A DNA stretch of 64,000 bases, from assembly GCF_014170305.1 (NCBI RefSeq), contig NZ_LZZT01000004.1:91851-155850 (forward strand), read 5' to 3'. This DNA comes from Achromobacter sp. UMC71 (GTDB lineage Bacteria; Pseudomonadota; Gammaproteobacteria; Burkholderiales; Burkholderiaceae_B). Position 1 is the stretch's first letter; each line of letters opens with the position of its first letter. Positions 28,202-37,800 of this stretch are shown one piece after another. A program made the translations under genes and the position numbers. The notes below the pieces were generated by a model. That model saw only the letters and a list, made by a program, of their open reading frames with translations. It had not been told where the DNA came from and ran no database searches.

Positions 28202-29245
28202 ATGACCGACATCAACACCCTGGTGCTCGAAAGCGCCGTCGCCTGGCACGATGCCGGGCTGCCTGTCTGGCTGGTCACCGTAGCGCGGACCTGGGGCTCG
28301 TCTCCGCGGCCGCCCGGTTCGATCATGGCCATCAACGGCCTGGGCCAGGTGGCCGGCTCCGTATCCGGCGGCTGCATCGAAGACGATCTGCTGGACCGCG
28401 TCCGTGCCGGCCGGCTGCAAGCGCGGCCCGGCGGCGCGCCCACCGAAGTGCTGCGCTATGGCGTGCTGGCCGACGACGCGCACCGCTTCGGCCTGCCCTG
28501 CGGCGGCACCATCGAACTGGTGCTGGAATCCGTCGGCCCCCACAGCCAATTGCCCGCGCTGCTGGACGGCTGCCGCCGGCGGCGCTGCCTGGAACGTTCG
28601 CTGGACCTGGAAACCGGGCAGGCCACCCTGACCGACGGACCGCCCGACCGCATGCCCCAGCTGACCCGGTCCACGCTAACCGCCTGCTTCGGCCCCACCG
28701 CCCGCCTCATCGTGATCGGCGCGGGTGACACGACGCGCTTCCTGTGCCAGATCGCGCTGACGATGGGCTTCGAGATCATCGTCTGCGACCCGCGCGACGC
28801 GCACGACGACGCCTGGCGCCCCGACGGCGTCGCCTTCACACGGGAAATGCCCGACGACCTGATCCTGCGGCTGCAGCCCGACCGGCGTACCGCCGTCGTG
28901 GCCCTGACGCATGACCCCAAGCTCGATGACCTGGCGCTGATCGACGCCGTCCAGTCCGACGCGTTCTACATCGGCGCCATCGGCTCGCGCAGGAACAGCC
29001 AGCAGCGCCGCGCGCGCCTGCGCGAACACTTCGGCATGACCGACGGCGACCTCGCCCGGCTGCGCGGCCCGGCCGGCATTTTCATCGGCAGCAAGACGCC
29101 CGCCGAGATCGCGCTGTCCATCATGGCCGAAGTGGTGGCCGCCAAGAACGGCGCCCACCATGGCGGCCTGGAAAGCGTGGCCGACGGCAAGGCGCGCACC
29201 TCGCGCAGCGCCGAGGCGCCGCACAGCAGCGTCTGCGGGCTATAG
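28202..29245 (+). CDS. XdhC/CoxI-family Mo-cofactor maturation protein
   Basis: A 347-residue protein with an N-terminal XdhC_CoxI domain (SSPRPPGSIMAINGLGQVA, GSVSGGCIEDDLL, about residues 30-65) and a C-terminal Rossmann-like XdhC_C domain (LIVIGAGDTTRFL near 175; FYIGAIGSRRNSQQRRARL near 260; GPAGIFIGSKTPAEIALSIM near 295). XdhC proteins bind the Mo cofactor, help its sulphuration and insert it into hydroxylases of the xanthine oxidase family. It starts 7 bases after the Mo subunit gene, so this Mo enzyme is its likely client. Confidence 0.91.
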   Translation: MTDINTLVLESAVAWHDAGLPVWLVTVARTWGSSPRPPGSIMAINGLGQVAGSVSGGCIEDDLLDRVRAGRLQARPGGAPTEVLRYGVLADDAHRFGLPCGGTIELVLESVGPHSQLPALLDGCRRRRCLERSLDLETGQATLTDGPPDRMPQLTRSTLTACFGPTARLIVIGAGDTTRFLCQIALTMGFEIIVCDPRDAHDDAWRPDGVAFTREMPDDLILRLQPDRRTAVVALTHDPKLDDLALIDAVQSDAFYIGAIGSRRNSQQRRARLREHFGMTDGDLARLRGPAGIFIGSKTPAEIALSIMAEVVAAKNGAHHGGLESVADGKARTSRSAEAPHSSVCGL

Positions 29246-29255
29246 GCCGCCGCTC

Positions 29256-29906
29256 ATGCATCCCCCCATCGCCGCCATCATCCTGGCCGCGGGCCAGGGC
29301 TCCCGGATGGGCGGCCGCCCCAAGGCGGCGCTGCACGTGGATGGCGTCAGCCTGCTGGAACGCCTGGCGGCGGCCTTGCGCGCCAACGGCGTGGACGCCA
29401 TCAGCGCCGTCATCGGGCCGTATGCCGCCACCCTGCTGCCGCTGGCCGCGCGCGGCGCCATCCAGCCGCTGCGACCTCCGCAGGAAGCCGGCAGCTTGAT
29501 CGACTCGCAACGCCTGGGCCTGGCCGCGCACGCCGCCGGCCGCCCCGGCCATGACCTGATGCTGGTGCTGGGCGACCTGCCACTGCTGGATGACGATGCC
29601 GTTGGGACCTTGATCCGCCACTGGCAAGCCCGCCCGCCTGACGCCGGCATCATGCAGCCCATCGTCGACGGCGTGCGCGGGCACCCAGTAATTCTCTCGG
29701 CCCGCAGCGCCGCGGCGGCCAACGACTTGCCGCCCGGCCTGGGCATACGGGACTGGATGACGCAACAGCCCGGCAGCGTCGCGCCGTTTTACAGCGAACA
29801 GCGGGCGTACGTGACGGACCTTGATACGCCTGAAGACATAGAAGCCCTGCGCAAGACATGGCGCGGGTCGAGCGTGCAATGGCCGACGTCATCCGCCTCG
29901 ATCTAG
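29256..29906 (+). CDS. MobA-like molybdenum cofactor nucleotidyltransferase
   Basis: A 216-residue NTP transferase with the signature IILAAGQGSRMGGRPKAAL (about residues 8-26) and the metal-binding LVLGDLPLLDDDA (near 105). It is of the MobA-like/MocA type that attaches CMP or GMP to molybdopterin. Xanthine-oxidase-type enzymes in bacteria use the cytosine dinucleotide form, made by MocA, so CTP is the likely substrate here; this is inference. The gene follows xdhC after 10 bases and probably closes the plus-strand nic unit. Confidence 0.87.
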   Translation: MHPPIAAIILAAGQGSRMGGRPKAALHVDGVSLLERLAAALRANGVDAISAVIGPYAATLLPLAARGAIQPLRPPQEAGSLIDSQRLGLAAHAAGRPGHDLMLVLGDLPLLDDDAVGTLIRHWQARPPDAGIMQPIVDGVRGHPVILSARSAAAANDLPPGLGIRDWMTQQPGSVAPFYSEQRAYVTDLDTPEDIEALRKTWRGSSVQWPTSSASI

Positions 29907-29962
29907 CCCACCACCGTCGAAGTCATCGGCCCGGCAGCCCTGGCGCGCGGACGCCGTCAACG

Positions 29963-30871
29963 TCAATGCCCGGTCGCCGCATCAATGAACGCGGCCAGAT
30001 CACGGTTGAAGCGTTGCGCTTCTTCCACGAAAGGCGCATGACCCGAATCGGTATACACCTTGCTGCGAACGCGCGGATTCAAGCGTTTGGCGCGGTCCAT
30101 GGACGGCTCCGCCTGCACCAGCGCATCGTGTGCGCCGTAGATCAGCAGCAACGGCTTGCGCACCCCGCCCAGGCCAGCCGGGGCCGCGATCGTCATTGAC
30201 GGCACAGCGGCCTGCATCTGCGGCGCGGCCAGGGCCGCGTTGGCGAGCAGGCGTTGGAACATGACCGGATCGGGCTGCGTCTGAAAGCACAGCGCCAGGA
30301 AGGCGCGTTCGGCATCCAGACGCGTCTTCAGATCGGCCGACACCAAGTCGCGATAGACATCGGGATGGGCCGTGATCTGTGCCGCATTCAACTCGATCAC
30401 GCCGCCGACATAGACAGCGCCCGCGATGCGGCCGTCGCCGTAACCGGCCAGGTAATTCGTCGCGACCGCCGCGCCCAACGACCAGCCCACCAGCACCGGA
30501 TCGCGCGCGCCGGAAGCGGCGATCACCGCCGCCAGGTCGTCCGCCCAGCGGCGGCCGTCGGTATAAGCCTGCGGCGCCGCCGGCTTGTCCGACAAGCCGT
30601 GGCCACGCAGGTCATAGGTAATCAGGCGGTAGCGCTGCAGCAACGGGCTGGACACCTGGGCGTCCCAACTCAGGTGGCTGCCCAGCAAGCCATGGACGAA
30701 AACGACCGCCGGGCCTGCCGGGTCGCCCGACTCCTGAACCGCCAGCGTGACGCCGTCGGGCGCGGTCACGCGGTACTGCCTGGTCTCTGCAAACGCATTG
30801 GCCATCGCAGCCACCAGGGCAACGGCGGCCAGCACTAGGCGAAAACGGCAAAAAAGGGTGGGGTGCAGCAT
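29963..30871 (-). CDS. Exported alpha/beta hydrolase
   Basis: A 302-residue alpha/beta hydrolase with a signal peptide (RLVLAAVALVAAMANAFAET). The oxyanion region is VVFVHGLLGSHLSWDAQ (near 60), the nucleophile elbow is VGWSLGAAVA (about 128), and the catalytic His is in YTDSGHAPFVEEAQRFN (near 280). The nucleophile motif G-W-S-L-G is intact. The start at MLHPTLFCRF is chosen because it opens the signal peptide and the ORF extension upstream overlaps the promoter. It is divergent from a MerR regulator gene, and a MerR-type operator lies between them. The substrate is unknown. Confidence 0.87.
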   Translation of the reverse strand: MLHPTLFCRFRLVLAAVALVAAMANAFAETRQYRVTAPDGVTLAVQESGDPAGPAVVFVHGLLGSHLSWDAQVSSPLLQRYRLITYDLRGHGLSDKPAAPQAYTDGRRWADDLAAVIAASGARDPVLVGWSLGAAVATNYLAGYGDGRIAGAVYVGGVIELNAAQITAHPDVYRDLVSADLKTRLDAERAFLALCFQTQPDPVMFQRLLANAALAAPQMQAAVPSMTIAAPAGLGGVRKPLLLIYGAHDALVQAEPSMDRAKRLNPRVRSKVYTDSGHAPFVEEAQRFNRDLAAFIDAATGH

Positions 30872-30904
30872 CACGGCTGGCTCCTGGATTCCATAGGGAT
30901 TTCC

Positions 30905-30936
30905 AGTCTCGACCCTCACACTGATGGTAGAGTCAA
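30905..30936 (-). promoter_or_regulatory. MerR-type promoter of the hydrolase gene, long spacer with dyad
   Basis: On the minus strand, TTGACT (30931-30936) and GAGACT (30905-30910) are separated by about 20 bases. An imperfect dyad, GACCCTCA and GTAGAGTC at 30911-30934, fills the spacer. Overlong spacers with a central dyad are the known mark of MerR-controlled promoters, which the regulator untwists to activate. Confidence 0.55.
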
Positions 30937-30977
30937 GCACTCCGCGACACCTCAGGCGCCACCCGCCTGCCCCAGAC

Positions 30978-31388
30978 ATGAAGATCTCGCCCTCCGCCGG
31001 TCCGGCGGCAAGCACCATGCCAGCCCCCATGCCGATCGGCGCGCTCGCGCGGGCAACCGGCGCAAGCATCCGGTCGATCCGTCACTACGATGAACATGGC
31101 CTGCTCGCTTCGGCGCGCGCCGACAACGGCTACCGCCTGTTTTCGGCCCAGGCGATCGTGCAGGTGCGCCAGATCCAGCGCCTGATCGCGACCGGCTTCA
31201 GCCTGGCCGAGATCCGCGGATTTCCCGACTGCATGCGCATGATCGAAGGCGCGACGGCCTGCTCGGAGACGTCCTTGGTCCAGCGACAGCGGCTGGCTTC
31301 GGTCGAGCGGCAGATCGCCGATCTCGAACGCCGCCGTACGCGCCTGCGCCAGATGCTGGCCGAAGGCGCTGCCGCGTCACCGAAGTAG
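30978..31388 (+). CDS. MerR-family transcriptional regulator
   Basis: A protein of about 136 residues with the MerR helix-turn-helix PIGALARATGASIRSIRHYD and the wing DNGYRLFSAQAIVQVRQIQR, then a C-terminal coiled coil (RQRLASVERQIADLERRRTR). It has only a few cysteines, one in FPDCMRM and one in TACSET, so a metal or redox sensing role cannot be decided. The start is uncertain: MKISPSAG is given, but ATGs at 31017 and 31029 (MPIGALAR) also fit and the last gives the canonical N-terminus. It is divergent from the exported hydrolase gene, its likely target. Confidence 0.85.
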   Translation: MKISPSAGPAASTMPAPMPIGALARATGASIRSIRHYDEHGLLASARADNGYRLFSAQAIVQVRQIQRLIATGFSLAEIRGFPDCMRMIEGATACSETSLVQRQRLASVERQIADLERRRTRLRQMLAEGAAASPK

Positions 31389-31421
31389 ACGCCAGGCCCG
31401 CCGGCTATCGGCTGCGCCTTT

Positions 31422-32285
31422 TCAAGGCTGCAGGTGAGGCTCCTGCCGCACGCACGCCACCAGGAAATCCATGGCGGCCTTGACCGACGGCGACCGGCGC
31501 AAATCCGGATAGACCGTCAGCCAGATGTCCCGCACCGGCGCGGCGCTGTCCACCGGCAGGCGTTGCAACGCGCTGTCGTTGTCGCCCACCAGCGTCGGCA
31601 ATACCACCGCCCCCACCCCGGCGCGCGCCGCCATCTGCTGCGCGGTCAGGTCGCTGGCGCAGAACACCACGGGCCGGTGCCGCCGGATCTGATGCAGCCA
31701 GGCCTGCTGCGGCAGATGATCGGCGCTGTCGTCGTAGGCGATGAAGCGCCATTGCTCGGCGGGCGTCTCGCAGAACACCGGACTCGCATAAAGCGCGAAG
31801 CGCACCATGCCGATCCGCCTGCGCATCAAGGCCTCTTCTTCGGGCCGCACCGTACGCAGCGCGATATCGGCCTGGCCCCGGTCCAGCGCCACCAGCGACA
31901 GCGACGGCAGCAGCACCACGTTGAGCTTCGGATATTGCTCGCGCAGCGCGGCCATGCCCGGCGCGATGCAATGGCTGGCCAATGACGGCGGCGCGCTGAC
32001 CTTGACCGTGCCCGCCACCTCGATGGAGGCGATGCGCGACAGCTGCGCCACGGCCGTGCTGACGTCCTGCATGCCGGCGGCCAGCCGGGCCAACGCCAGA
32101 CCGTCTTCGGTCAAGGGGCGGCTGCGCGGCAGGCGATCCACCAGCCGTAAACCGAGTGATTTTTCCAGCGCATCGATCCGCCGCCCCACGGTGGCGTGCT
32201 CGACCTGCAACTCGCGCGCCGCCGCTGACAGCGAGCCGGTGCGCGCCAGGACGGTGAAGCAATACAGGTCTTGCCAATCGAACAT
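31422..32285 (-). CDS. LysR-family transcriptional regulator
   Basis: A 287-residue LysR regulator. It begins MFDWQDLYCFTVLARTGSLS; the winged helix continues with EHATVGRRIDALEKSLGLRL. The effector domain follows with the usual DLTAQQMAARAGVGAVVLP. The subgroup that starts with a DW motif typically controls oxidoreductases. It is divergent from the quinone oxidoreductase gene, its start 102 bases away, and so likely controls it. Confidence 0.92.
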   Translation of the reverse strand: MFDWQDLYCFTVLARTGSLSAAARELQVEHATVGRRIDALEKSLGLRLVDRLPRSRPLTEDGLALARLAAGMQDVSTAVAQLSRIASIEVAGTVKVSAPPSLASHCIAPGMAALREQYPKLNVVLLPSLSLVALDRGQADIALRTVRPEEEALMRRRIGMVRFALYASPVFCETPAEQWRFIAYDDSADHLPQQAWLHQIRRHRPVVFCASDLTAQQMAARAGVGAVVLPTLVGDNDSALQRLPVDSAAPVRDIWLTVYPDLRRSPSVKAAMDFLVACVRQEPHLQP

Positions 32286-32387
32286 CGGGTTATTTCCTCA
32301 CGGATAGGGTGAATTATTGGGGAATTTTCTATCCATTCTGCTGCTTTTACCATGGGGCAAGCCCATCACCGCAGGAACTCCCTCGCC

Positions 32388-33386
32388 ATGAAAGCCATTC
32401 TCATCGAAAGCTACGGCGGCCCCGGCGTGCTGCAAATCCGCACGGATCACCCCAAGCCCGTCGCCCCGCCCGGCCACGTCCTGGTCAAGGTCGCCTACGC
32501 CGGCATCAACTTCATGGACGTGCACACCCGCCAGGGCAAATACGCCACGTCCAGCACCTATCCCGTCCGGCTGCCCTGCACCCTGGGCATGGAAGGCGCC
32601 GGAGAAATCGTGGAGGTGGGCGCAGGCGTCGCGCACCTCGCCCCCGGCGACCGCGTGGCCTGGTGCATCGCGTGGGGCAGCTACGCCGAATACGCCAGTA
32701 TCCCGGCCGCCAGGATTGCCAAGATCCCGGACCCGATCCCGTTCGACCTGGCCGCCGCGGCAATCTTCCAGGGTGCCACTGCCCACTACCTGGTCGAAGA
32801 CATCGCCCGCCTGCAACCCGGCAGCACCTGCCTGGTCCACGCCGCCTCGGGCAGCATTGGCCAATTGCTGGTGCAGATGGCCAAGCGCCGCGGCGCCACG
32901 GTCTTCGCCACAGCCAGCACCGCCCAGAAGTGCGACATCGCCGTGCAGCGCGGCGCGGACCACGCGCTGCCCTACGACGACGGCGGCTTTGCCGACCGCA
33001 TCCGGCAAGCCACCCAGGGCCAGGGCGTCGACGTGGTGTTCGACTCGGTCGGCAAGACCACCCTGCGCCACAGCTTCCGGGCCTGCCGCACACGCGGCCT
33101 GGTCATCAACTATGGCAATGTGTCGGGCTCGGTCACCGACCTGGACCCCATCGAGCTTGGCGAAGCCGGTTCGCTGTTCCTGACCCGCCCGCGGCTGGCC
33201 GACCACATGCAGGACGGCGCCACCGTCCAGCGCCGCGCCGACGCCGTCTTCGGCGCCATTCTCGAAGGCTCGCTGCGCATCGACATCGAAGGCCGCTACG
33301 CGATGGATGACGTGCAACAGGTGCATGCGCGGATCGAGGCGCGGGAACAGATCGGCAAGTCGGTCATGCGGATCGGCGGGGATTAG
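32388..33386 (+). CDS. Quinone oxidoreductase, zeta-crystallin-like MDR family
   Basis: A 332-residue NADPH:quinone reductase of the medium-chain dehydrogenase/reductase superfamily. The N-terminal GroES-like part has GINFMDVHTRQGKY (near 45); the nucleotide-binding motif is VHAASGSIGQLLVQMAKRRG (near 150), in the zinc-free style of QOR. Catalytic zinc ligands of alcohol dehydrogenases are absent. The start at MKAILIESYGGPG is canonical for the family; the frame extends 12 codons upstream. Likely to reduce quinones or activated enones with NADPH. It is divergent from the LysR gene. Confidence 0.9.
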   Translation: MKAILIESYGGPGVLQIRTDHPKPVAPPGHVLVKVAYAGINFMDVHTRQGKYATSSTYPVRLPCTLGMEGAGEIVEVGAGVAHLAPGDRVAWCIAWGSYAEYASIPAARIAKIPDPIPFDLAAAAIFQGATAHYLVEDIARLQPGSTCLVHAASGSIGQLLVQMAKRRGATVFATASTAQKCDIAVQRGADHALPYDDGGFADRIRQATQGQGVDVVFDSVGKTTLRHSFRACRTRGLVINYGNVSGSVTDLDPIELGEAGSLFLTRPRLADHMQDGATVQRRADAVFGAILEGSLRIDIEGRYAMDDVQQVHARIEAREQIGKSVMRIGGD

Positions 33387-33451
33387 GCTACAACTGGGCG
33401 AGCAAAGCGCCGGGACCCATTCAGACGCCGTAACCCTGTTCACAGTGAATC

Positions 33452-33868
33452 ATGCAGTTCTCACGCCACCTTCTCGCCGTCGCCCTCGGCGTCATGGCTG
33501 CTTCAGCCACGGCCGAATCCCCCACTCCTGGCAGTGCGCAAGCGCCCATCCGGATTCTTGCCCCTTCCCCGCTCTGCCACGTCACCACGGACAGGCCCGG
33601 CGGCAAGGTCGAGGAAATCTACTGGACCAACGGCCCCGACCACGCACGCGTCACGACCGACGAGGTCGATCACTACGTCAACTTGAACCTGGTCATCAAA
33701 ACCTCCGGCTACCACGCCGGCGACTGCATCGAAGCCACCATCCAGGCCGACGACGGCGCTGACGTCGCAATGGGCGCCCGAGAGATCGTGCTGGGCGGCC
33801 GGGTCAACGAAATCGGCTATGTCTTTTTCGAGGCACCGATGCGCCGCTACACGGTGATCTTGAGATAG
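33452..33868 (+). CDS. Small secreted protein of unknown function
   Basis: A 138-residue protein with a signal peptide (MQFSRHLLAVALGVMAASAT) and likely cleavage after ATA. The mature domain has two cysteines (SPLCHVTT and AGDCIEATI) that may pair, and a strand-rich pattern ending in MRRYTVILR. I do not recognise a family. It lies alone between the quinone oxidoreductase and the converging ornithine-cyclodeaminase-family gene, 65 bases after the former. Confidence 0.72.
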   Translation: MQFSRHLLAVALGVMAASATAESPTPGSAQAPIRILAPSPLCHVTTDRPGGKVEEIYWTNGPDHARVTTDEVDHYVNLNLVIKTSGYHAGDCIEATIQADDGADVAMGAREIVLGGRVNEIGYVFFEAPMRRYTVILR

Positions 33869-33918
33869 CGCGCGCATCCCGGGCCCGGTGACCCTCCCCG
33901 TGCGATTCAGGCTTCTGG

Positions 33919-34857
33919 CTACGTTGTGCTTTCGTACACCAGCGCCGCCGCGGCCAGATCCTCCAGCGCGGTACCGACCGCCTTGAAGACCGTGCGGCCC
34001 GCTGAATCCCCGCGGCCGGGAACTCTCCCGTTCACCAGGTCCGCCAGGTCTGCGGCAACATCGCCCGCAGCAAACACGCCACGCGACATCGGGCCAAGCA
34101 ACTCACCACTCTTTTGCAAGGCCTCTTGCGTATCGATAAACAGGCGGGCATTGCTGAAGCACGCGTCATCGGCTTCGCGCATTTGCGGCGTGAAGCTGCC
34201 GATCAGGTCAAGATGGCTGCATGCACGCAGCGCGGAACCCGGGATGAGCGGTTCGGTGGCAAGCGTCGCGCAACTGACAATATCAGCCTCGCTGACCGCG
34301 CCGACCAGGTCTGCCGCTACGCCGGCGTCAAATCCTTGCGTGCGCAGCGTCTCGGCCAGGGACGTCGACGCCCGGGCATCCCGATCCCACACGATGACCC
34401 TTTCGATCGACCGGACCGTCCGATACGCTTCGGGGATAAGGCTGCCCACGCGTCCGCAGCCCACCACCAGCAAACTGCGCGCGGCCGCAGGGGCCAGGTA
34501 CGAGGCCGCGAGCGCGGAAGCCGCGGCGGTGCGGCGCGATGTGATTTCGTTGCCGTCGATCAGGGCCAGCGGCTCTCCCGTCTTGGCGTCGTAGAGAAGA
34601 TAGGTGGAGTACAGGCCAGGCAGGCCACGGGCGGCATTGCCGGGATAGATGTTGACGGTCTTGATGCCCAAATACCGGTCACGCTGCCACGCCGGCATGA
34701 TAAGCACGGTCATGGGCGACTCCTGCGGCGTCTCGTGCAGGGCGTGCGTATGCCGCAACGGCACCTCGCAGCCGGAAATGAACATCTGCTCTAGCGCCGG
34801 AATCAGGCGATCGAACGGCAACGCCCGCCGCGTATCCGCGGTATTGATGATTTTCAT
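33919..34857 (-). CDS. Ornithine cyclodeaminase / mu-crystallin family protein
   Basis: A 312-residue member of the OCD/mu-crystallin family. The substrate-binding N-terminal part has YLGIKTVNIYPGNAARGLPG (near 62) and ALIDGNEITSRRTAAASALA (near 95); the NAD(P) motif is LLVVGCGRVGSLIPEAY (near 128). Family members include ornithine cyclodeaminase, alanine dehydrogenase and reductases of cyclic imino acids such as 1-pyrroline-2-carboxylate; the sequence does not decide. It follows the Mo/flavin fusion gene by 39 bases on the same strand, so it is probably co-transcribed and may act on the same compound. Confidence 0.85.
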   Translation of the reverse strand: MKIINTADTRRALPFDRLIPALEQMFISGCEVPLRHTHALHETPQESPMTVLIMPAWQRDRYLGIKTVNIYPGNAARGLPGLYSTYLLYDAKTGEPLALIDGNEITSRRTAAASALAASYLAPAAARSLLVVGCGRVGSLIPEAYRTVRSIERVIVWDRDARASTSLAETLRTQGFDAGVAADLVGAVSEADIVSCATLATEPLIPGSALRACSHLDLIGSFTPQMREADDACFSNARLFIDTQEALQKSGELLGPMSRGVFAAGDVAADLADLVNGRVPGRGDSAGRTVFKAVGTALEDLAAAALVYESTT

Positions 34858-34896
34858 GGTTTGTCCTTTTTAGCCAGGAAGGAAACTTGCGTCTGC

Positions 34897-37800
34897 TCAT
34901 GCATCAAGCACGACGTCCTCGATCGGAATGGCCTGACAGGCCAAGCACACGCTGGGATCGTCGGGCTCGCTGCCATGCAGATGGCGCACCTTGCCGGACA
35001 CCAGCCGCACCGCGCAGCTCTCGCATTGCCCGACCCGGCAGCCGCTGGCCATCTGCAAGCCCAGGGATTCAGCAAACGTCAGCAACGTGCCTTGCTGGGA
35101 GGTCCATTTCACTGACTCCCGCCCTGAACGGGAGAAGGTCACGTTGAACTGCTCATTGCCCGAAGGTGGCGTGGACGGAGAGCGGAATAGCTCACTGAAA
35201 ATGTCGAAGCGCGGCACGCCACGCGCCACGAGTCCGGCGGTCACGGCATCCATCATCGCGGGCGGGCCGCACAGGTAAACGCGTACACGTTGTTCGATCA
35301 ACGTATCGTCCACGACACTGGCATCGATGTAACCCTTCGCCGAGAAATCAACGCCCTCCCGGTCGCCTTGAAGGGGCGCTGCGTAATAGTCGTAAACGTG
35401 CAGTCGAGGCAATCGCGCGCGGTGGTAGGCGATACGCTCGCGGAACGCGTGTGTACCGCTGTTCTGATTCGCGTAGTAAAGCCAGATTTCCGGCCCGTCC
35501 GCGCCATCCGGCAGCGACTCGAGCAGGCAGATGAACGGCGTGATGCCAATACCGCCCGCGATCAGGCAAATCGGTTGCGGCGATTGACGCGGAAGGACCC
35601 AGCCGCCACTGGGAGAACGTAGCGACACGACATCGCCCATGCGCAGCCTGCGGTGCAGGAAGCCGGACATCCGCCCTTCAAATGGCGTGCCATCGGACGA
35701 CTGACCTTTCTGGTGGCGCACAGCGATGCGATAGCTGCGCCGATGTGGCACGTCGGCGGGCCCGGTAAGTGAATAGGCACGCGAGATCTCGACGCCCTCG
35801 CCACCATCCAGCTTTATCTCGATATGCTGCCCCGGACGGTAGTCCGGCAATTCAATGCCGTCCACGGGTTCAAAATGAATCCCCAGCACGCCCTCGGCCT
35901 CCCGGCGCAGTTCGCTGACCCGGAAGTCGCGATAGCCGGGCCACTTGCGCTGGCGCGCCTCGACGGACGGGTCCAACTCGACATCACAGAGAAACGAGCG
36001 TAGCGGCGAGGAGCCACTCACGGGGTCGTGGTGGTCCGCCGAAATCAAGTTATTGAAATTGCTGTTGACCGCGCCCTCTATGGGCAGGCCATCGCGATCG
36101 AGTTCCGGGCAACCTTGCCACCATCCGAACTCCGCCACGACGACGCCGTCGGCCAGTTGCGGGGTAATCCGGGCGACGAACCGGGCCTGGCCCACGCGTG
36201 TGCGTATGCGTATCCAATCCCCATCCAGGATGCCTTTTGCGTTGGCCAGCGCGGGGCAGAGCTCCGCTATCGGCTCCGGCGCCCTCTTGCGCAGCGATAC
36301 CAGGCTGCGATGCTGGCTGTGGCAATAGAAGCCGTTCTTGGCGGAGCTCAGCACGTACGGAAAGCGGCCTTGCCGCGTCGCGTTCGCTTCACGCGGCGTG
36401 TCGGCAGGCTCGACAAATGCGGCCAATGGCGGCTGGCGATGTCGAAGCAGGTTTTCCGAATACAGCTCGACACGCCGCGTCGGCGTTGCAAAGCCGTGCA
36501 CGCCCGCCGCAGCCGGGCGCGCATACTTTCTTTCGCCGGCATCGACCGGGCAGGCGATGCCCTCTGGGCGTTTTCGCAACTGCTCCACCGAGATCCCCAG
36601 CGGTTCCAGAATGTGATTCCACCCGGCCTCCAGACTGCCGCCGAAGAAGTCGCCGCCCAGGCCGAGCCGGCACGCGAGCTCGAACACGATATCGTTGTCA
36701 GAGCGCGACTCTCCACGCGGCGACACCATCCGCTGGCGCAGCTGGCCCCATCCGGCGGCACGGTCGCTGATCTCGAAGCCGACGCGCAACCCCTCGCGCT
36801 CCCAGGGCGTGTTCACGGGCAAGAAAATATCCGCGTACTTGGCCGCCGGCGTCTCGAACAGATCGCAGTGCACATGGAACTCAAGCTCGGAAAGCGCCCG
36901 GCTCGCCTGCGCCGTATCCGCCTGAGAAACCGGCAAGTTGGTGCCGAACGCCATCATGGCGCGCACCTTGTACGGCTGTCCTTCCAGAATCGCCCGGTAG
37001 GTGTCGCGTGCCGTCACCCAGCCATGAGCGGGCGGGCCGATAGGCCGTTCATCAATACCGAGCGCCTTCATCCGCTGGGCCTCATCCAGCAGGGACAGCG
37101 CGTTTACGGCGTTGACCGGCGGCCCGATGCGCACCCGGTTGCCGCCAATGCGATCAAAGCTCCCAGTCAACGCGTACAACGTGGCGACCGCGCGCTCCGA
37201 TTGGGTGGCATTGGCGTGTTGGCCGATGCCTGTCCAGGCGTGGTAGGCAATGCGGCCCAGCGAACCAAAAAGCGCCGCCGCGGCCTGAAGCGAAGCCACC
37301 GGCACGCCGGTAATGCGTTCGACTTCCCGCGGCTCGTAGTGGGCGCTGGCCTGGGCGAGCAATTCAAACGCAGGATGGCAAACCAGCCCTGCCGTTCCCG
37401 GCACATCGACAAGCACAGCGCCACGCAAGCGAAAATCCGCGCTGTGCTGTCCCTGCGCCGCCTGTTCGGTGTCATAGGGACAGGCGCCTTGATGTTCATC
37501 GTTCCACACCATGTAGCGGTTATGCACCGCCTCGGGCCGGACATCCTGCTCGCGCAGAAATTGCCCGTTGTCGCCTCGCACCAGCAGTGGGCCATTCGTC
37601 CAATCTCGCACAAACGCCTTGTCGAACCGCTCCTGCGAAATCAGCAGGTGGATCAATCCCAATGCCACGGCCGCATCCGTGCCCGGACGTACCGGCAGCC
37701 AGACGTCGGCCTGGCGGGCGAGCGCCGTCGGTCGCGGATCGACCACGATCATCCTTGCACCGCGCATGCGGCCCTTGCCTATGGCGGATGCCTGCGCCAG

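Noticed and set aside
26284..28443. Minus-strand open frame (719 codons) opposite the Mo subunit gene
   Set aside because: Composition and lack of motifs mark it as a shadow of the plus-strand gene.
29963..30871. Haloperoxidase-type oxidoreductase
   Set aside because: The sequence shows an ordinary alpha/beta hydrolase with Ser nucleophile and a signal peptide; nothing specific to perhydrolysis was seen.
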